64,000 nucleotides of DNA from Halomonas denitrificans (GCA_019800895.1 JAHVKF010000002.1:248001-312000), one strand, 5' to 3'. Positions 25,882-34,138 are shown, numbered from the stretch's first letter. The notes: generated by a model from the sequence alone, not told the origin. Translations and numbers: made by a program.

Positions 25882-25999
25882 GGGAATCCTTTCCGGAACG
25901 AGAAACCAGGCGGCATTGTGGGGCACGGGAGTTTCTGCGGCAACTTGGCGTGACCGGGTGCCGGGGCCGTTACTCGCAGATGAGGGGCGCGAAGAGGAG

Positions 26000-26285
26000 A
26001 AGGAGCGAAGGGCGCAAGATGATCTTCGCTGGAAACCCGAAAAGCGTTTTCTCGCAGAGGCGCAGAGCCGCAGAGAAAGCCCGATGAGAAAGCGATCGGT
26101 CAAACCCTTTAACGAGTGAACGGGACAATACTAGCTTCGAACGGCGTCCTCGAACCGCATTCGATTCGAAGTACTCTGCGTCTCCGCGTCTCTGCGAGAG
26201 AACTGCCTTTCTTGCATTCAACTGCTTTCTGCAGTTCTTGCGTTCTTCGCTCCTTCTCCGCTTCGCGCCCATCGTCGAATGGCCG
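26000..26285. repeat. Cgaag/ctctgcg-type repeats
   Basis: The gap 25882-26309 holds no gene. Inverted runs of 'ttctcgcagaggcgcagagc' (26050) and 'ctctgcgtctccgcgtctct' (26173) face each other, with a cgcgaag run (about 25985-26010) and a cttcgcgcccatcgtcg end (26263-26278). No GTCCC palindrome is joined here. Confidence 0.7.
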
Positions 26286-26309
26286 GGGCCGGGATCAACG
26301 ATCGAAACC

Positions 26310-26633
26310 CTACTCCTTCGGCCGGAGCTTGACGGCGGTGCCGTAGGCGACGAGTTCGGCCGAGCCGGCGCCGATCTGGGCGGTGATGAAGCGGATGCCG
26401 ACCACGGCGTCGGCGCCGCTGGCTTCGGCCTGTTCGATCATCCGATTGGTCGCCTCGTTGCGCGCTTCGGTCATCAGTTCGCTGTACTCGCTGATCTCGC
26501 CGCCGACCAGGTTGCGCAGCGCGGCGACGATGTCGCGGCCCAGGTGCTTGGCGCGGACCGTGTTGCCGCGGACGAGGCCGACGGCCCGTTCGATCGAGCG
26601 GCCGGGAACGGTTTCGGTGGTCACCAGGATCAT
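26310..26633 (-). CDS. YbjQ/UPF0145 family protein
   Basis: The 107-residue protein fits the YbjQ (UPF0145, heavy-metal-binding-domain) family: 'VTTETVPGRSIERAVGLVRGNTV' at the start, 'EARNEATNRMIEQAEASGADAVVGIRF' in the middle and 'AYGTAVKL' at the end. Known members form a small homopentamer-like barrel; metal binding was proposed but is not generally shown. It is the last gene of a three-gene run, and its start shares one base with the stop of the upstream gene (TGATG). That coupling with two small membrane proteins suggests it works at the membrane, but no direct evidence exists. Confidence 0.93.
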   Translation of the reverse strand: MILVTTETVPGRSIERAVGLVRGNTVRAKHLGRDIVAALRNLVGGEISEYSELMTEARNEATNRMIEQAEASGADAVVGIRFITAQIGAGSAELVAYGTAVKLRPKE

Positions 26634-26884
26634 CAGGGGTCTCCGTCGTCGGTGCCGGTGTGTTCACGAAGGGAATCGGGGTCGGCGTTGATCCGGTCGT
26701 GGACCACGGTCGCGAGCACGACCAGCAGTCCGGCACCGGCCACGCCCAGGCCGATGCGGATCGGCAGGGGCAGGTCGAGCAGCAGCGGCCACAGTTGGCG
26801 CAGCGGCTCGACGAACCAGCTGGCGACCAGCAGGCCGCCGATCACCATCATCAGGAAGCCGGTGATCCGCAGGACGTCAGTCAT
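26633..26884 (-). CDS. Small two-helix membrane protein
   Basis: The 83-residue protein has two hydrophobic helices (about residues 7-25 and 43-62) with a short loop and a charged C-terminal tail rich in Asp. I recognise no family. It overlaps the upstream gene by eight bases and shares its stop with the start of ybjQ, so it is translationally coupled on both sides. Confidence 0.65.
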   Translation of the reverse strand: MTDVLRITGFLMMVIGGLLVASWFVEPLRQLWPLLLDLPLPIRIGLGVAGAGLLVVLATVVHDRINADPDSLREHTGTDDGDP

Positions 26885-27161
26885 CGCCGCCTCGTACCCG
26901 GTCGTCGAGCAGGTCGCCCTCGCGCCGCGCCGCCGCGCGGCGCTCGAGCACCAGCGAGGCCATCAGGAGCGCGAAGCCGCCCAGCGCGATCGAGCTGCCG
27001 ATCGTCAGCTGGGGCGGCCAGTCGAGACGGCGAAGGAGCTGCCAGGCCCCGGTGTAGAACGCGTAGGCCGCGACGAAAGCCAGGCCGCCGCGCCACAGGA
27101 CCAACCCGGCAACCTGCCACCGTTCGGCGCTTCGACCCGGGGCCGTGCTGCGTTCGCTCAT
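26877..27161 (-). CDS. Small membrane protein, first gene of YbjQ operon
   Basis: The 94-residue protein has two predicted membrane helices (about 17-35 and 51-70) with charged ends (RRAAARREGDLLDDR). It is the first gene of the run with the 83-residue protein and YbjQ. No family recognised. The start at 27161 faces the ChaC start at 27196 across 34 bases, so the promoters overlap or are very short. Confidence 0.6.
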   Translation of the reverse strand: MSERSTAPGRSAERWQVAGLVLWRGGLAFVAAYAFYTGAWQLLRRLDWPPQLTIGSSIALGGFALLMASLVLERRAAARREGDLLDDRVRGGDD

Positions 27162-27195
27162 GTCCGGATCGTACCAGCGGTGCTAGCCTGCGCCA

Positions 27196-27753
27196 ATGCA
27201 TGGCACAGTCAGCGACACGGACGGCGACCGCGCCTGGGTGTTCGGCTACGGATCCTTGATCTACAAGGTGGACTTTCCGATCCTCGACCGGGCCGAGGCG
27301 CGCATCGACGGCTGGGCGCGCCGCTTCTGGCAGGGGTCCCACGACCACCGCGGCACGCCCGAATCGCCGGGCCGCGTGCTGACGCTGGTCCGATCGCCCG
27401 GCACTCGGTGCCGCGGCGTGGCCTACCGGGTGTCTCACGAGGTGTTCGACCATCTCGACCACCGGGAGAAGAACGGCTATGCCCGCTACCGACTTCCGAT
27501 GGAGATGCTCGACCACGAGGTTTCGACCACGGAGGGGGTGATCTATGTGGCCGAGGAAGGCAATCCCGCGTGGCTCGGCCCTGCGCCGATCGACGAGATG
27601 GCCCGACACATCGCCACCTCGGAAGGCCCGTCCGGCCCCAACGCCGACTATCTCCACCGCCTCGCCGACGCCTTGCGCGAACGCGACGAAGTCGATGAAC
27701 ACGTCTTCGAGCTGGACCGACGCGTCAGGGCACTTCGGGGCGAATCCGCCTAA
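27196..27753 (+). CDS. ChaC-type gamma-glutamylcyclotransferase
   Basis: ChaC-like enzymes split glutathione into 5-oxoproline and Cys-Gly in the cytoplasm. The 185-residue protein has the substrate-loop motif 'VFGYGSLIYKVDF' (residues about 15-27), the 'GWARRFWQGSHDHRGTPESPGRV' region and 'LDHREKNGYAR', which carries the catalytic Glu (in REKNGY). Length is normal for the family. A glutathione S-transferase gene is on the same strand 207 bp downstream, with a repeat between, giving a small glutathione-related neighbourhood. Start ATG 27196 is the only reasonable one. Confidence 0.93.
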   Translation: MHGTVSDTDGDRAWVFGYGSLIYKVDFPILDRAEARIDGWARRFWQGSHDHRGTPESPGRVLTLVRSPGTRCRGVAYRVSHEVFDHLDHREKNGYARYRLPMEMLDHEVSTTEGVIYVAEEGNPAWLGPAPIDEMARHIATSEGPSGPNADYLHRLADALRERDEVDEHVFELDRRVRALRGESA

Positions 27754-27764
27754 GGGGGTCCGCC

Positions 27765-27925
27765 AAACCCTTCGCCCGCAAGCGGCCTCCAACAGGCAGA
27801 TGGTGACCTGCCCCGTCGCCCCGGCCTTGAGCCGGGGTCCAGCGACTTTCTTCTTCGGTTTGCTGCCTGTCTCTTCGCGCCTTCGCGTCTTCGCGTCTTC
27901 GCGCCCGTCATCTCAGGGGCAGGCA
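27765..27925. repeat. REP piece, palindrome and cttcgcg run
   Basis: The 207-bp gap holds a REP-like 'cgcaagcggcctccaacag', the palindrome 'gtcgccccggccttgagccggggtccagcgac' (in parts), and three successive cgccttcgcgtcttcg-type motifs ending 'cgcccgtcatct'. Confidence 0.75.
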
Positions 27926-27960
27926 CCTATACTGATCGGAACGCCCATCGGAGCCGTGCC

Positions 27961-28644
27961 ATGATCACCGTCCACCACCTCGAAGACTCGCGCTCCCAGC
28001 GCGTGCTGTGGCTGCTGGAAGAGCTGAACACCGAGTACGAGATCCACTACTACGAGCGCGACCCCGAAACCCGGCTCGCGCCGCCGGAATTGAAGGACGT
28101 TCACCCGCTCGGCAAGTCGCCGGTGATCGTCGACGGCGACCGGACCATCGCCGAGTCGGCGGTGATCGTCGAGTACCTGGCCCGCACCTACGGCAACGGC
28201 GAGTGGGCGCCGACGATCGACGACCCGGGCTACTGGAACTTCAATTACTGGCTGCACTACGCCGAGGCGTCGCTGATGCCGCCGCTGCTGCTCAAGCTGG
28301 TCTTCTCCCGCCTGCGCGAGCCGCCGGTGCCGTTCCTGATCCGGCCGATCAGCAGCAAGATCGCCGACCAGGTCGACAACACGTTCACCGACCCGCAGAT
28401 CGAAACCCATTTCAGCTGGGTCAACGAGTACCTGACCGACCACGAATGGTTCTCCGGCGAGGCGATCGGGGCCGCGGACATCCAGATGAGCTTTCCGCTC
28501 GAAGCCGCCCGATCGCGCACGGTCCGCCAGGGCCAGTACCCGCAGGTCGATGCGTGGCTGAAGCGAATCCATGCACGACCGGCCTATCGACGAGCGCTGG
28601 AGGCCGGCGGCGAGTATGCCTACGGCCCGAATCTCGACGACTGA
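27961..28644 (+). CDS. Glutathione S-transferase family protein
   Basis: The 227-residue protein has the N-terminal thioredoxin-like fold (residues about 1-80): 'SRSQRVLWLLEELN', 'HPLGKSPVIVDGD' and 'AESAVIVEYLA', which supplies the cis-Pro and the Glu-Ser that bind glutathione. The C-terminal all-helical domain follows. The Ser in 'DSRSQR' near residue 10 is the likely catalytic residue. This subgroup includes bacterial transferases of broad or unknown substrate. Context with ChaC suggests involvement in thiol metabolism or stress, as inference. Confidence 0.92.
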   Translation: MITVHHLEDSRSQRVLWLLEELNTEYEIHYYERDPETRLAPPELKDVHPLGKSPVIVDGDRTIAESAVIVEYLARTYGNGEWAPTIDDPGYWNFNYWLHYAEASLMPPLLLKLVFSRLREPPVPFLIRPISSKIADQVDNTFTDPQIETHFSWVNEYLTDHEWFSGEAIGAADIQMSFPLEAARSRTVRQGQYPQVDAWLKRIHARPAYRRALEAGGEYAYGPNLDD

Positions 28645-28654
28645 GCGATCCGGC

Positions 28655-29677
28655 TCAGCCCCGGTTGTAGACCACCAGGCCGACGACCAGCAGCACCAGC
28701 GCGCCGACCCAGAAGCCCATGCCCCACCAGGCCGCGCGCTGGGCCCGGCGCTTTTCCCACCAGGTGCGCGGCGTGATGCCACGCGCCAGGAACACGGTGA
28801 TGCCGGCGAGGTTCACGGAGGCGACGTTGACGCTGTAGAGCAGCATCGCGCCCGACGCACCTCGCCATTCACCGGCCCCGGCCAGCAGCGCGATCACCAG
28901 CAGCGGAGGCAGCAGGGCGACCGCGACCATGACCCCGACCAGCGCGCCCGAGACACCGCTGGTGATCGCCAGCGCACCGGCGGCGCCGGCGGCCAGCGCC
29001 AGCAGCAGGTCGAGTTCGTCGACCGATGTTCTCGACGCGATCTCCGGAACGGTCGAATCGACCGGCAGCATCCAGCCCAGCGCCACGCCGAGGACCATCG
29101 CGATCGCGACGCCGGACATGCCCGTCTTGACGGCGGTCCAGGCCATCCGCCAGTCGGCCAGCGTGGCCGCCAGGGCCAGCGCCATGTTCGGCGCGAGCAG
29201 CGGCGCGATGACCATGGCGCCGACCACCACCGCGACGTTGCCGCGCACCAGACCGATCGCGGCGACGATGCTCGACAGCACCACCATGAACACGTACTGC
29301 CGGTTGAAGCGCGCATCGCGCTCGACCCGCTCGACCAGCTCGAAGCGGCTGACCCGGTCCGAGTCCTCGTCCTTGCCCTTGCCCTTCGTTTCTTCGACCT
29401 CGCCGTTCTCGTCCTTGACCGGCTTGGGCAGCATGGCATCGACGTTTCCGACCACCGCGCGCACTACCGGCCCCTTGCCGCCGTCGTCGCCGTCGCATAG
29501 CGGCTCCAGCGCCTCGAGCAGGTCCTCGACGTGCTTGCCCTCGAGCACCACCCGGACCACCGATCGCTCGGGATGCTCCAGCGTCCACCAGTCGTGAACC
29601 TCGGCATTGCCGACCTTTTTCCTGACCGCGTCGAGGTGCTCCTTCGGCGCGACGATCTCGATCCAGCGCATGGCCAT
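28655..29677 (-). CDS. DUF389/TIGR00341 membrane protein
   Basis: The 340-residue protein has an N-terminal soluble domain (about 1-110) with 'WIEIVAPKEHLDAV' and a Gly/Asp-rich loop, a charged linker (KDENGEVEETKGKGKDED), then an eight-helix-type membrane domain with the DUF389 signature 'GLVRGNVAVVVGAMVIAPLLAPNMA' (residues about 160-185). The family's function is unknown. I use ATG 29677; longer frames run into the AT-rich promoter of the divergent EAL gene. It shares that 136-bp AT-rich divergent region. Confidence 0.88.
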   Translation of the reverse strand: MAMRWIEIVAPKEHLDAVRKKVGNAEVHDWWTLEHPERSVVRVVLEGKHVEDLLEALEPLCDGDDGGKGPVVRAVVGNVDAMLPKPVKDENGEVEETKGKGKDEDSDRVSRFELVERVERDARFNRQYVFMVVLSSIVAAIGLVRGNVAVVVGAMVIAPLLAPNMALALAATLADWRMAWTAVKTGMSGVAIAMVLGVALGWMLPVDSTVPEIASRTSVDELDLLLALAAGAAGALAITSGVSGALVGVMVAVALLPPLLVIALLAGAGEWRGASGAMLLYSVNVASVNLAGITVFLARGITPRTWWEKRRAQRAAWWGMGFWVGALVLLVVGLVVYNRG

Positions 29678-29786
29678 GCTCGGGGACTCCGGCAGAACGG
29701 GTGGACGGAGCATCGCACAGCGGACGCAGCCGGAACAGTCGGCAGGCGCGGCCTCCGGAAAATTTGCATTTTTTATTACAAAACCC

Positions 29787-29815
29787 TTGACACCGCAATT
29801 TTTGCAAAATAATAT
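29787..29815 (+). promoter_or_regulatory. Near-consensus sigma-70 promoter giving a leaderless mRNA
   Basis: TTGACA (29787-29792), a 17-bp spacer, then TAATAT (29810-29815). A perfect 10-bp dyad, TTTTGCAAAA (29800-29809), fills the spacer and could be an operator. Transcription would begin at about 29822, one base before ATG 29823, so the message would have almost no leader. The region is far more AT-rich than its surroundings. Confidence 0.75.
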
Positions 29816-29822
29816 GCAAATC

Positions 29823-30644
29823 ATGGCTCGCCCCCTCCACGTCCTGCAGACCGTTTCTCCGGCGACCGGCTCGCCCCGGCCGATGGTTGGGCCGGTTGCC
29901 GAGACAATTGCCGAGCCCATTGCCCGGGCACGACTCGCGCCATCGTCGGTGCCCCCGCTGGCGGCCCAGGCCATCGTCACGCTGGCGCCGGGCCGCCATC
30001 CGGCCTGGGTCGAGTACCTCTACCGCCCGCACGGCGGCACGCCGGTCCTGGACGCGGTCCGTGCGGCCTACGCCGCGCGGGGCCATCGTTTCGATCTCGA
30101 GGTGATCGACGCGGCGCTGGGCCAGTCCGCCCGGCTCCGGCCGACGACGCGGATCGCGATCAACGTGCATCCGGTCTCGCTGCGGCAGCCCGGCTTCGTC
30201 GAGGCCGTGCTCGAGCGCGCCCGACGCCACCATGTCGATCCCGCGCGCCTGGTCCTGGAACTGGTCGAGTTCGACGGCGCGATCGACCTCGGTGCCAGCC
30301 ACGAGGCGCTCGAGGCGCTGAAGCGGGCGGGCTGCGCGATCGCCCTGGACGACTTCGGTCCCGGCGCGCCGAACTTCGACGTGCTGGCCGCGGGCCTCGT
30401 CGACTGGATCAAGCTGGACCGCAGCCTGTGTGCGCACGTCGATCGCCGGGACGGCGCACGCCGGGTGCTGGCCGGCCTGGTCGCGATGGTGCGCCATGCC
30501 GGGCCGGGGCTGGTGGCCGAGGGCGTCGAGCGACCGACCCAGATGCGGACCCTGCGCGAGCTCGGCGTGGTCTGCCAGCAGGGCTACCTGTTCAACCGGC
30601 CGACGCGCACGCTCGCGCTCCAGACCTCCCGGAGCACGCACTGA
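29823..30644 (+). CDS. EAL-domain protein (c-di-GMP phosphodiesterase-like)
   Basis: EAL domains hydrolyse c-di-GMP or act as its receptors. The 273-residue protein is a stand-alone EAL with a short N-terminal tail of about 45 residues. Most active-site positions are recognisable: the first motif reads EYL in 'WVEYLYR', then Asn in 'INVHPVS', Glu in 'LELVE', 'LDDFG', Lys in 'IKLDRSL', Glu in 'AEGVE' and 'QQGYLF'. Catalysis is therefore plausible despite the altered first motif. ATG 29814 lies inside the -10 box, so 29823 is chosen. The next gene starts two bases after its stop, and a secreted protein follows, forming a three-gene operon. Confidence 0.88.
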   Translation: MARPLHVLQTVSPATGSPRPMVGPVAETIAEPIARARLAPSSVPPLAAQAIVTLAPGRHPAWVEYLYRPHGGTPVLDAVRAAYAARGHRFDLEVIDAALGQSARLRPTTRIAINVHPVSLRQPGFVEAVLERARRHHVDPARLVLELVEFDGAIDLGASHEALEALKRAGCAIALDDFGPGAPNFDVLAAGLVDWIKLDRSLCAHVDRRDGARRVLAGLVAMVRHAGPGLVAEGVERPTQMRTLRELGVVCQQGYLFNRPTRTLALQTSRSTH

Positions 30645-30646
30645 CC

Positions 30647-31516
30647 ATGGACGCCCGAACCGGACCCGCCACCACCCTCGATGCGCTCGCCCGCGCGGCG
30701 ATCCGCATCTTCCGTCCGCTGGTCCGCATCCTCCTGCGCCACAACGTGTCCTACAAGACCTGCGCGGACTGGCTGCGCTGGTGCTACGCCGATGTCGCCT
30801 ACCGCGAGTTCCGGCTGCCGGACCGGAAGCCGACCAAGTCGCGGGTCGCGGTACTGACCGGCCTGACCCGGGTCGACGTCAACCAGCTGCTGGCCACGCC
30901 GGCGCCCGACCAGGTGCCCCAGCAGGAGCAGTACCACCGCGCGGCCCTGGTGCTTTCGGGCTGGGCGCACGACCCCGAGTTCCGCGCCGACGGCAAGCCG
31001 CTCCCGGCGCTGCCCTTCGAAGCCGACGGCGACGCACCGAGCTTCTCGCGACTGGTCGCCCGGCACAGCGGCGGCGCGCCGGCACGCGCGGTCCTCGACG
31101 AACTCGAACGCAACGGCGCGGTAAAGCTCGGCGACGCGCAGTTCGACGACGATCGAACTGTTCGCCTGGTCCGGACGCGTTACATCAGCCGCGCCGACGA
31201 AGCCGACCTGCAGACCTGCGAGATCTTCGGCATGGCCTGCGGCGACCTGATCGAGACGATTGCGCACAACTGGCAGCCCGATCGATCGGACAAGCGCCTG
31301 CAGCTGGTGGTCTACAACCGCAACATCCATCCCGAGCTGGTCGCAGAGGCGCGCGAGCGCATCGAGACCGCCAGCCGCGCGCTGGCCGAGCAGGTCGACG
31401 AGTGGCTCTACCAGTACGAACAGCAGTCCCGCGAACTGGACGGTGCCGATCAAGCGCGCCCCACCCGGCTCGGCCTGGGCCTGTATTCGATTCTTCCCCC
31501 CCGAACCGAACGATGA
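30647..31516 (+). CDS. DUF6502 family protein
   Basis: The 289-residue protein has the family's N-terminal signature: 'LRHNVSYKTCADWLRWCYADVAYREF', then 'RKPTKSRVAVLTGLTRVDVNQLL', which looks like a winged-helix DNA-binding region. The middle has 'LVLSGWAHDPEF'. DUF6502 proteins are thought to be transcription-related but are uncharacterised. It begins two bases after the EAL stop and ends 20 bases before the secreted repeat protein, so it is the centre of that operon. A regulator of the downstream secreted gene is a reasonable inference. Confidence 0.85.
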   Translation: MDARTGPATTLDALARAAIRIFRPLVRILLRHNVSYKTCADWLRWCYADVAYREFRLPDRKPTKSRVAVLTGLTRVDVNQLLATPAPDQVPQQEQYHRAALVLSGWAHDPEFRADGKPLPALPFEADGDAPSFSRLVARHSGGAPARAVLDELERNGAVKLGDAQFDDDRTVRLVRTRYISRADEADLQTCEIFGMACGDLIETIAHNWQPDRSDKRLQLVVYNRNIHPELVAEARERIETASRALAEQVDEWLYQYEQQSRELDGADQARPTRLGLGLYSILPPRTER

Positions 31517-31536
31517 CTGACCCCGAGGAGTTTCCG

Positions 31537-33147
31537 ATGAACCATCTCTCCACCCCACGCACTGCACGCCCCCGTCGCCTCGCTGCGGCGATGGGCATCG
31601 CACTCGCCGGCCTCGCAGGGCCCGCGGCGGCCGTCGAAGTCACCGGCAGCTTCTCGGGCTGGTGGGACCAGCCGGAGCAGCAGAACCACGGAATGATCGT
31701 GACCATCGCCGGCGCATTGACCGGCACGAAGACCGGCGCCATCTACTGGGCGATCTACGACGACCAGGGCAACCCCACCTGGTTGTTCGCCCAGGGCGAC
31801 ATCGTCGGCAACACGATCGACGCAACCGTCTACGAGGTCGAAGGCATCGACTTCAACGACCCGCCCGGAACCAACCCGGACCCGGTCTCGGAGATCGGCA
31901 CGATGCAGGTCACCTTCGACGACTGCAACACCGGTACGGTGGACTTCGAGACCATCCGCGTCATCGTCGGCACCGGCGGCTTCCCGATCCAGCGGATCAC
32001 CAACCAGCCCGGTGCGCCGTGCAGCGGCGGAATCGGCGACGACATCCCGCCCGGCACGCTCCCCGAGGAATTCGACATCGCGTTGATCGCAACCGGCGCC
32101 ATTGCCGGGGCCAGCGGGGACGCGGACTTCGAGGCGCGCCCCGGCCGCGTTGACTTTTCCGTCGAGATCGAGGATGTGCCGCTGGGCGACTACACGCTCG
32201 AAGTCGGCGGCGTCGCGCGCGGAACGATCACCGTGGTCTCGACCGCCGGCGGACCGGAGGGCGAGATCGAGTTCCGCTCGCCGGCCGAGCCCGGCAAGAT
32301 CCTGCTCGACTTCGACCCGCGCGGCCAGGACATCGACGTGCTCGACGGCGCCACGGTGATCCTGTCGAACACGGCTCCGGCCAACGGCACGGTCCCGGGC
32401 ACCGGCGGCGGAAGCGGCGGCACGCCCCCGCCGTTCGGCAACAGCGAAGTCGAGATCGACCTGGCCAACCTGGGCGTGTACCCCGCCGGCGATGCCGACG
32501 CGGAGTTCGAGCAGCGGCCGGACCGGGTCGACTTCGACGTCGAAGTCGAGGACGTGCCGGTCGGCGCCTACGCCCTGTTCGTGGGCGGCGTCGAACGAGG
32601 CACGATCCAGGTCGTCGACCTGGGCGCGGGCCGGACCGAGGGTGAGCTGGAGTTCCGCCACCCGGTCGAGGCCGGCAAGCTGCCGCTGGACTTCGATCCG
32701 CGCGGCGAACTCATCGAGATCAACGAGGGCGCCACCGTGCTGTTCAGCTCCGACTTCCCCGACGCAGGCGGCGGTGGGGGTGGCGGTGGCGGTGGCGGCG
32801 GTGGTGGCGGCACGCCCGACGGAGAGATTCGCCGCGACCTGAACAATCTCGGCGTGTTCCCCGCCGGCGACGGCGAGGCCCGCTGGCGCGCCGACGATGG
32901 CGAGATCGACTTCGACGTCGAGATCGAGGATGTCCCGATCGGCCCGTACACCCTGCGCGTCGGCGGAACGGTACGCGGCACGATCCAGGTCGTGGATACG
33001 GGCGCCGGCATCGAAGGCGAGATCGAGTTCACCACCGGCAGCCCCGACCCCGACGAACTGCCGCTGGACTTCGACCCGCGCGGTCAGCTGATCGAAGTGC
33101 TCGACGGATCGACGGTGATCTTCAACCTCGATTTCCCGACCGGCTGA
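31537..33147 (+). CDS. Secreted protein with three tandem beta-repeat domains and poly-Gly hinge
   Basis: GAGGAG precedes ATG 31537. The 536-residue protein has a signal peptide (about 1-32, ending AAA-VE). Residues 33-165 resemble the domain with 'SGWWDQPEQQNHGM' and 'YDDQGNPTWLFAQG', the GxWW...GNPxW type seen in many xanthomonad-like secreted proteins, with a Cys pair (CNTG, CSGG). Three copies of an about 100-residue unit follow, near 178-282, 303-408 and 429-536. Each copy has IEDVP or VEDVP, a Y-T/A-L strand, 'VGG', 'RGTI', 'GEIEF' or 'GELEF', 'LDFDPRGQ' or close, and a final beta strand. A 15-glycine run joins copies two and three. No known family is named for this unit. The operon with EAL and DUF6502 suggests a surface function. 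Confidence 0.8.
   Translation: MNHLSTPRTARPRRLAAAMGIALAGLAGPAAAVEVTGSFSGWWDQPEQQNHGMIVTIAGALTGTKTGAIYWAIYDDQGNPTWLFAQGDIVGNTIDATVYEVEGIDFNDPPGTNPDPVSEIGTMQVTFDDCNTGTVDFETIRVIVGTGGFPIQRITNQPGAPCSGGIGDDIPPGTLPEEFDIALIATGAIAGASGDADFEARPGRVDFSVEIEDVPLGDYTLEVGGVARGTITVVSTAGGPEGEIEFRSPAEPGKILLDFDPRGQDIDVLDGATVILSNTAPANGTVPGTGGGSGGTPPPFGNSEVEIDLANLGVYPAGDADAEFEQRPDRVDFDVEVEDVPVGAYALFVGGVERGTIQVVDLGAGRTEGELEFRHPVEAGKLPLDFDPRGELIEINEGATVLFSSDFPDAGGGGGGGGGGGGGGGTPDGEIRRDLNNLGVFPAGDGEARWRADDGEIDFDVEIEDVPIGPYTLRVGGTVRGTIQVVDTGAGIEGEIEFTTGSPDPDELPLDFDPRGQLIEVLDGSTVIFNLDFPTG
32767..32811 (+). repeat. Glycine-codon repeat
   Basis: Fifteen consecutive GGN codons encode a flexible hinge in the repeat protein. 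Length changes by whole codons would keep the frame, so it is a length-variable linker rather than a phase-variation switch. Confidence 0.85.
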
Positions 33148-33183
33148 GCCCCGGCCCGACGGCGCGTCCCGCGCCGCATCGCA

Positions 33184-33208
33184 ACCGGCCCCGTCCACCG
33201 GGGCCGGT
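33184..33208 (+). terminator. Hairpin after the repeat-protein gene
   Basis: ACCGGCCCC pairs with GGGGCCGGT around a short loop, 37 bases after the stop. There is no T-run, so it may stop transcription poorly or act with Rho. The rest of the 217-bp gap to 33364 shows nothing I recognise. Confidence 0.5.
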
Positions 33209-33364
33209 CCTGCGTCCGGGCCTCGGGCCGCACCCGAAGGAGTACGGTCCACGGATCGCCAACCGTCCCTTCGACCTCGACCCGCTCACGCGGAAGGCAC
33301 CGGCACGGCGTTCTGCTACCCTTCCCGGCCGTACCGTTCCAGGCGGCGCCGCCGCCCAGCTTCC

Positions 33365-34138
33365 TTGATCATCAGTCACCGCCATCGCTTCATCTTCCTG
33401 CACTGCCGCAAGGTGGCCGGTAGCTCGATCGCCGCAGCGCTCGCGCCGCACCTGGGGCCCGACGACCTGCACCTCGGCACCTGGCCGGAGGCGCTGGCGG
33501 CCGGCATCGCGCCCAACCGCCGGGCCCGGCGCGACCTGCTGCATCCGGCCGCGGCGATCAGCTATCTCGGCCGACTGCTGCGCAAGCCCGGACGGATCGC
33601 CCAGCCGCGGCATCGCGTGGCCGCGCTCAACGGTGCCCAGCGAATGAAGTACCGGGCCGCCCTGGGCGCCTCGCCCGAACATGCCCATGCGCGGCGCGTG
33701 CGCGATTTCGACCCCGACGCCTGGCGCGACTACTTCAAGTTCGCATTCGTGCGCAATCCCTACGACCGTGCGGTCTCCGATTTCCACTGGCGTACCCGCA
33801 AGACCGGCCGCACGGACCTGCAGTTCGACGACTTCCTCGCCCGCATGCAGGCCCGCGACTTCACCGACGGGGTCGTGCCCCGCCATTTCGACAACTGGCC
33901 GATCTACACCATCGACGACCGGATCGCCGTGGACTTCGTCGGACGCTTCGAATCCCTGGCCGAGGACCTGGCCGAAGTCTTCGACCGGATCGGCCTGCCG
34001 GCGCCGACGCTGCCGCACGCCAAGCGGTCGAAGCCGCGTCGACCGACGTCGGCCTGGTACGGCGATATCCAGCGCGCCCGGGTCGAAGCGCTGTTCGGGC
34101 GCGAAATCCACCACTTCGACTACGCATTTCCGACATGA
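33365..34138 (+). CDS. Sulfotransferase family 2-like protein
   Basis: Sulfotransferases of this type move sulfate from PAPS to a carbohydrate or other acceptor. The 257-residue protein has the 5'-phosphosulfate loop 'LHCRKVAGSSI' (residues about 12-22) and the 3'-phosphate site 'FVRNPYDRAVSDF' (about 125-137), in the order of the Sulfotransfer_2 family. There is no signal peptide. The only usable start is a TTG at 33365. The gene ends in ATGA overlap with a second sulfotransferase gene, so the two are translated together. The acceptor is unknown. Pairing suggests sulfation of a common polysaccharide or small molecule. Confidence 0.85.
   Translation: MIISHRHRFIFLHCRKVAGSSIAAALAPHLGPDDLHLGTWPEALAAGIAPNRRARRDLLHPAAAISYLGRLLRKPGRIAQPRHRVAALNGAQRMKYRAALGASPEHAHARRVRDFDPDAWRDYFKFAFVRNPYDRAVSDFHWRTRKTGRTDLQFDDFLARMQARDFTDGVVPRHFDNWPIYTIDDRIAVDFVGRFESLAEDLAEVFDRIGLPAPTLPHAKRSKPRRPTSAWYGDIQRARVEALFGREIHHFDYAFPT

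Noticed and set aside
26238-27698. A 486-codon plus-strand frame across the YbjQ operon
   Set aside because: It covers three coupled minus-strand genes and the ChaC gene in a wrong frame and has no family features.
29814-29816. ATG at 29814 as start of the EAL gene
   Set aside because: It lies inside the -10 box of the best promoter and would not be transcribed from it.
30430-33147. A 905-codon frame joining the DUF6502 region to the repeat protein
   Set aside because: Its first 369 codons are out of frame with DUF6502 and lack recognisable sequence. ATG 31537 with GAGGAG and a signal peptide is the true start.
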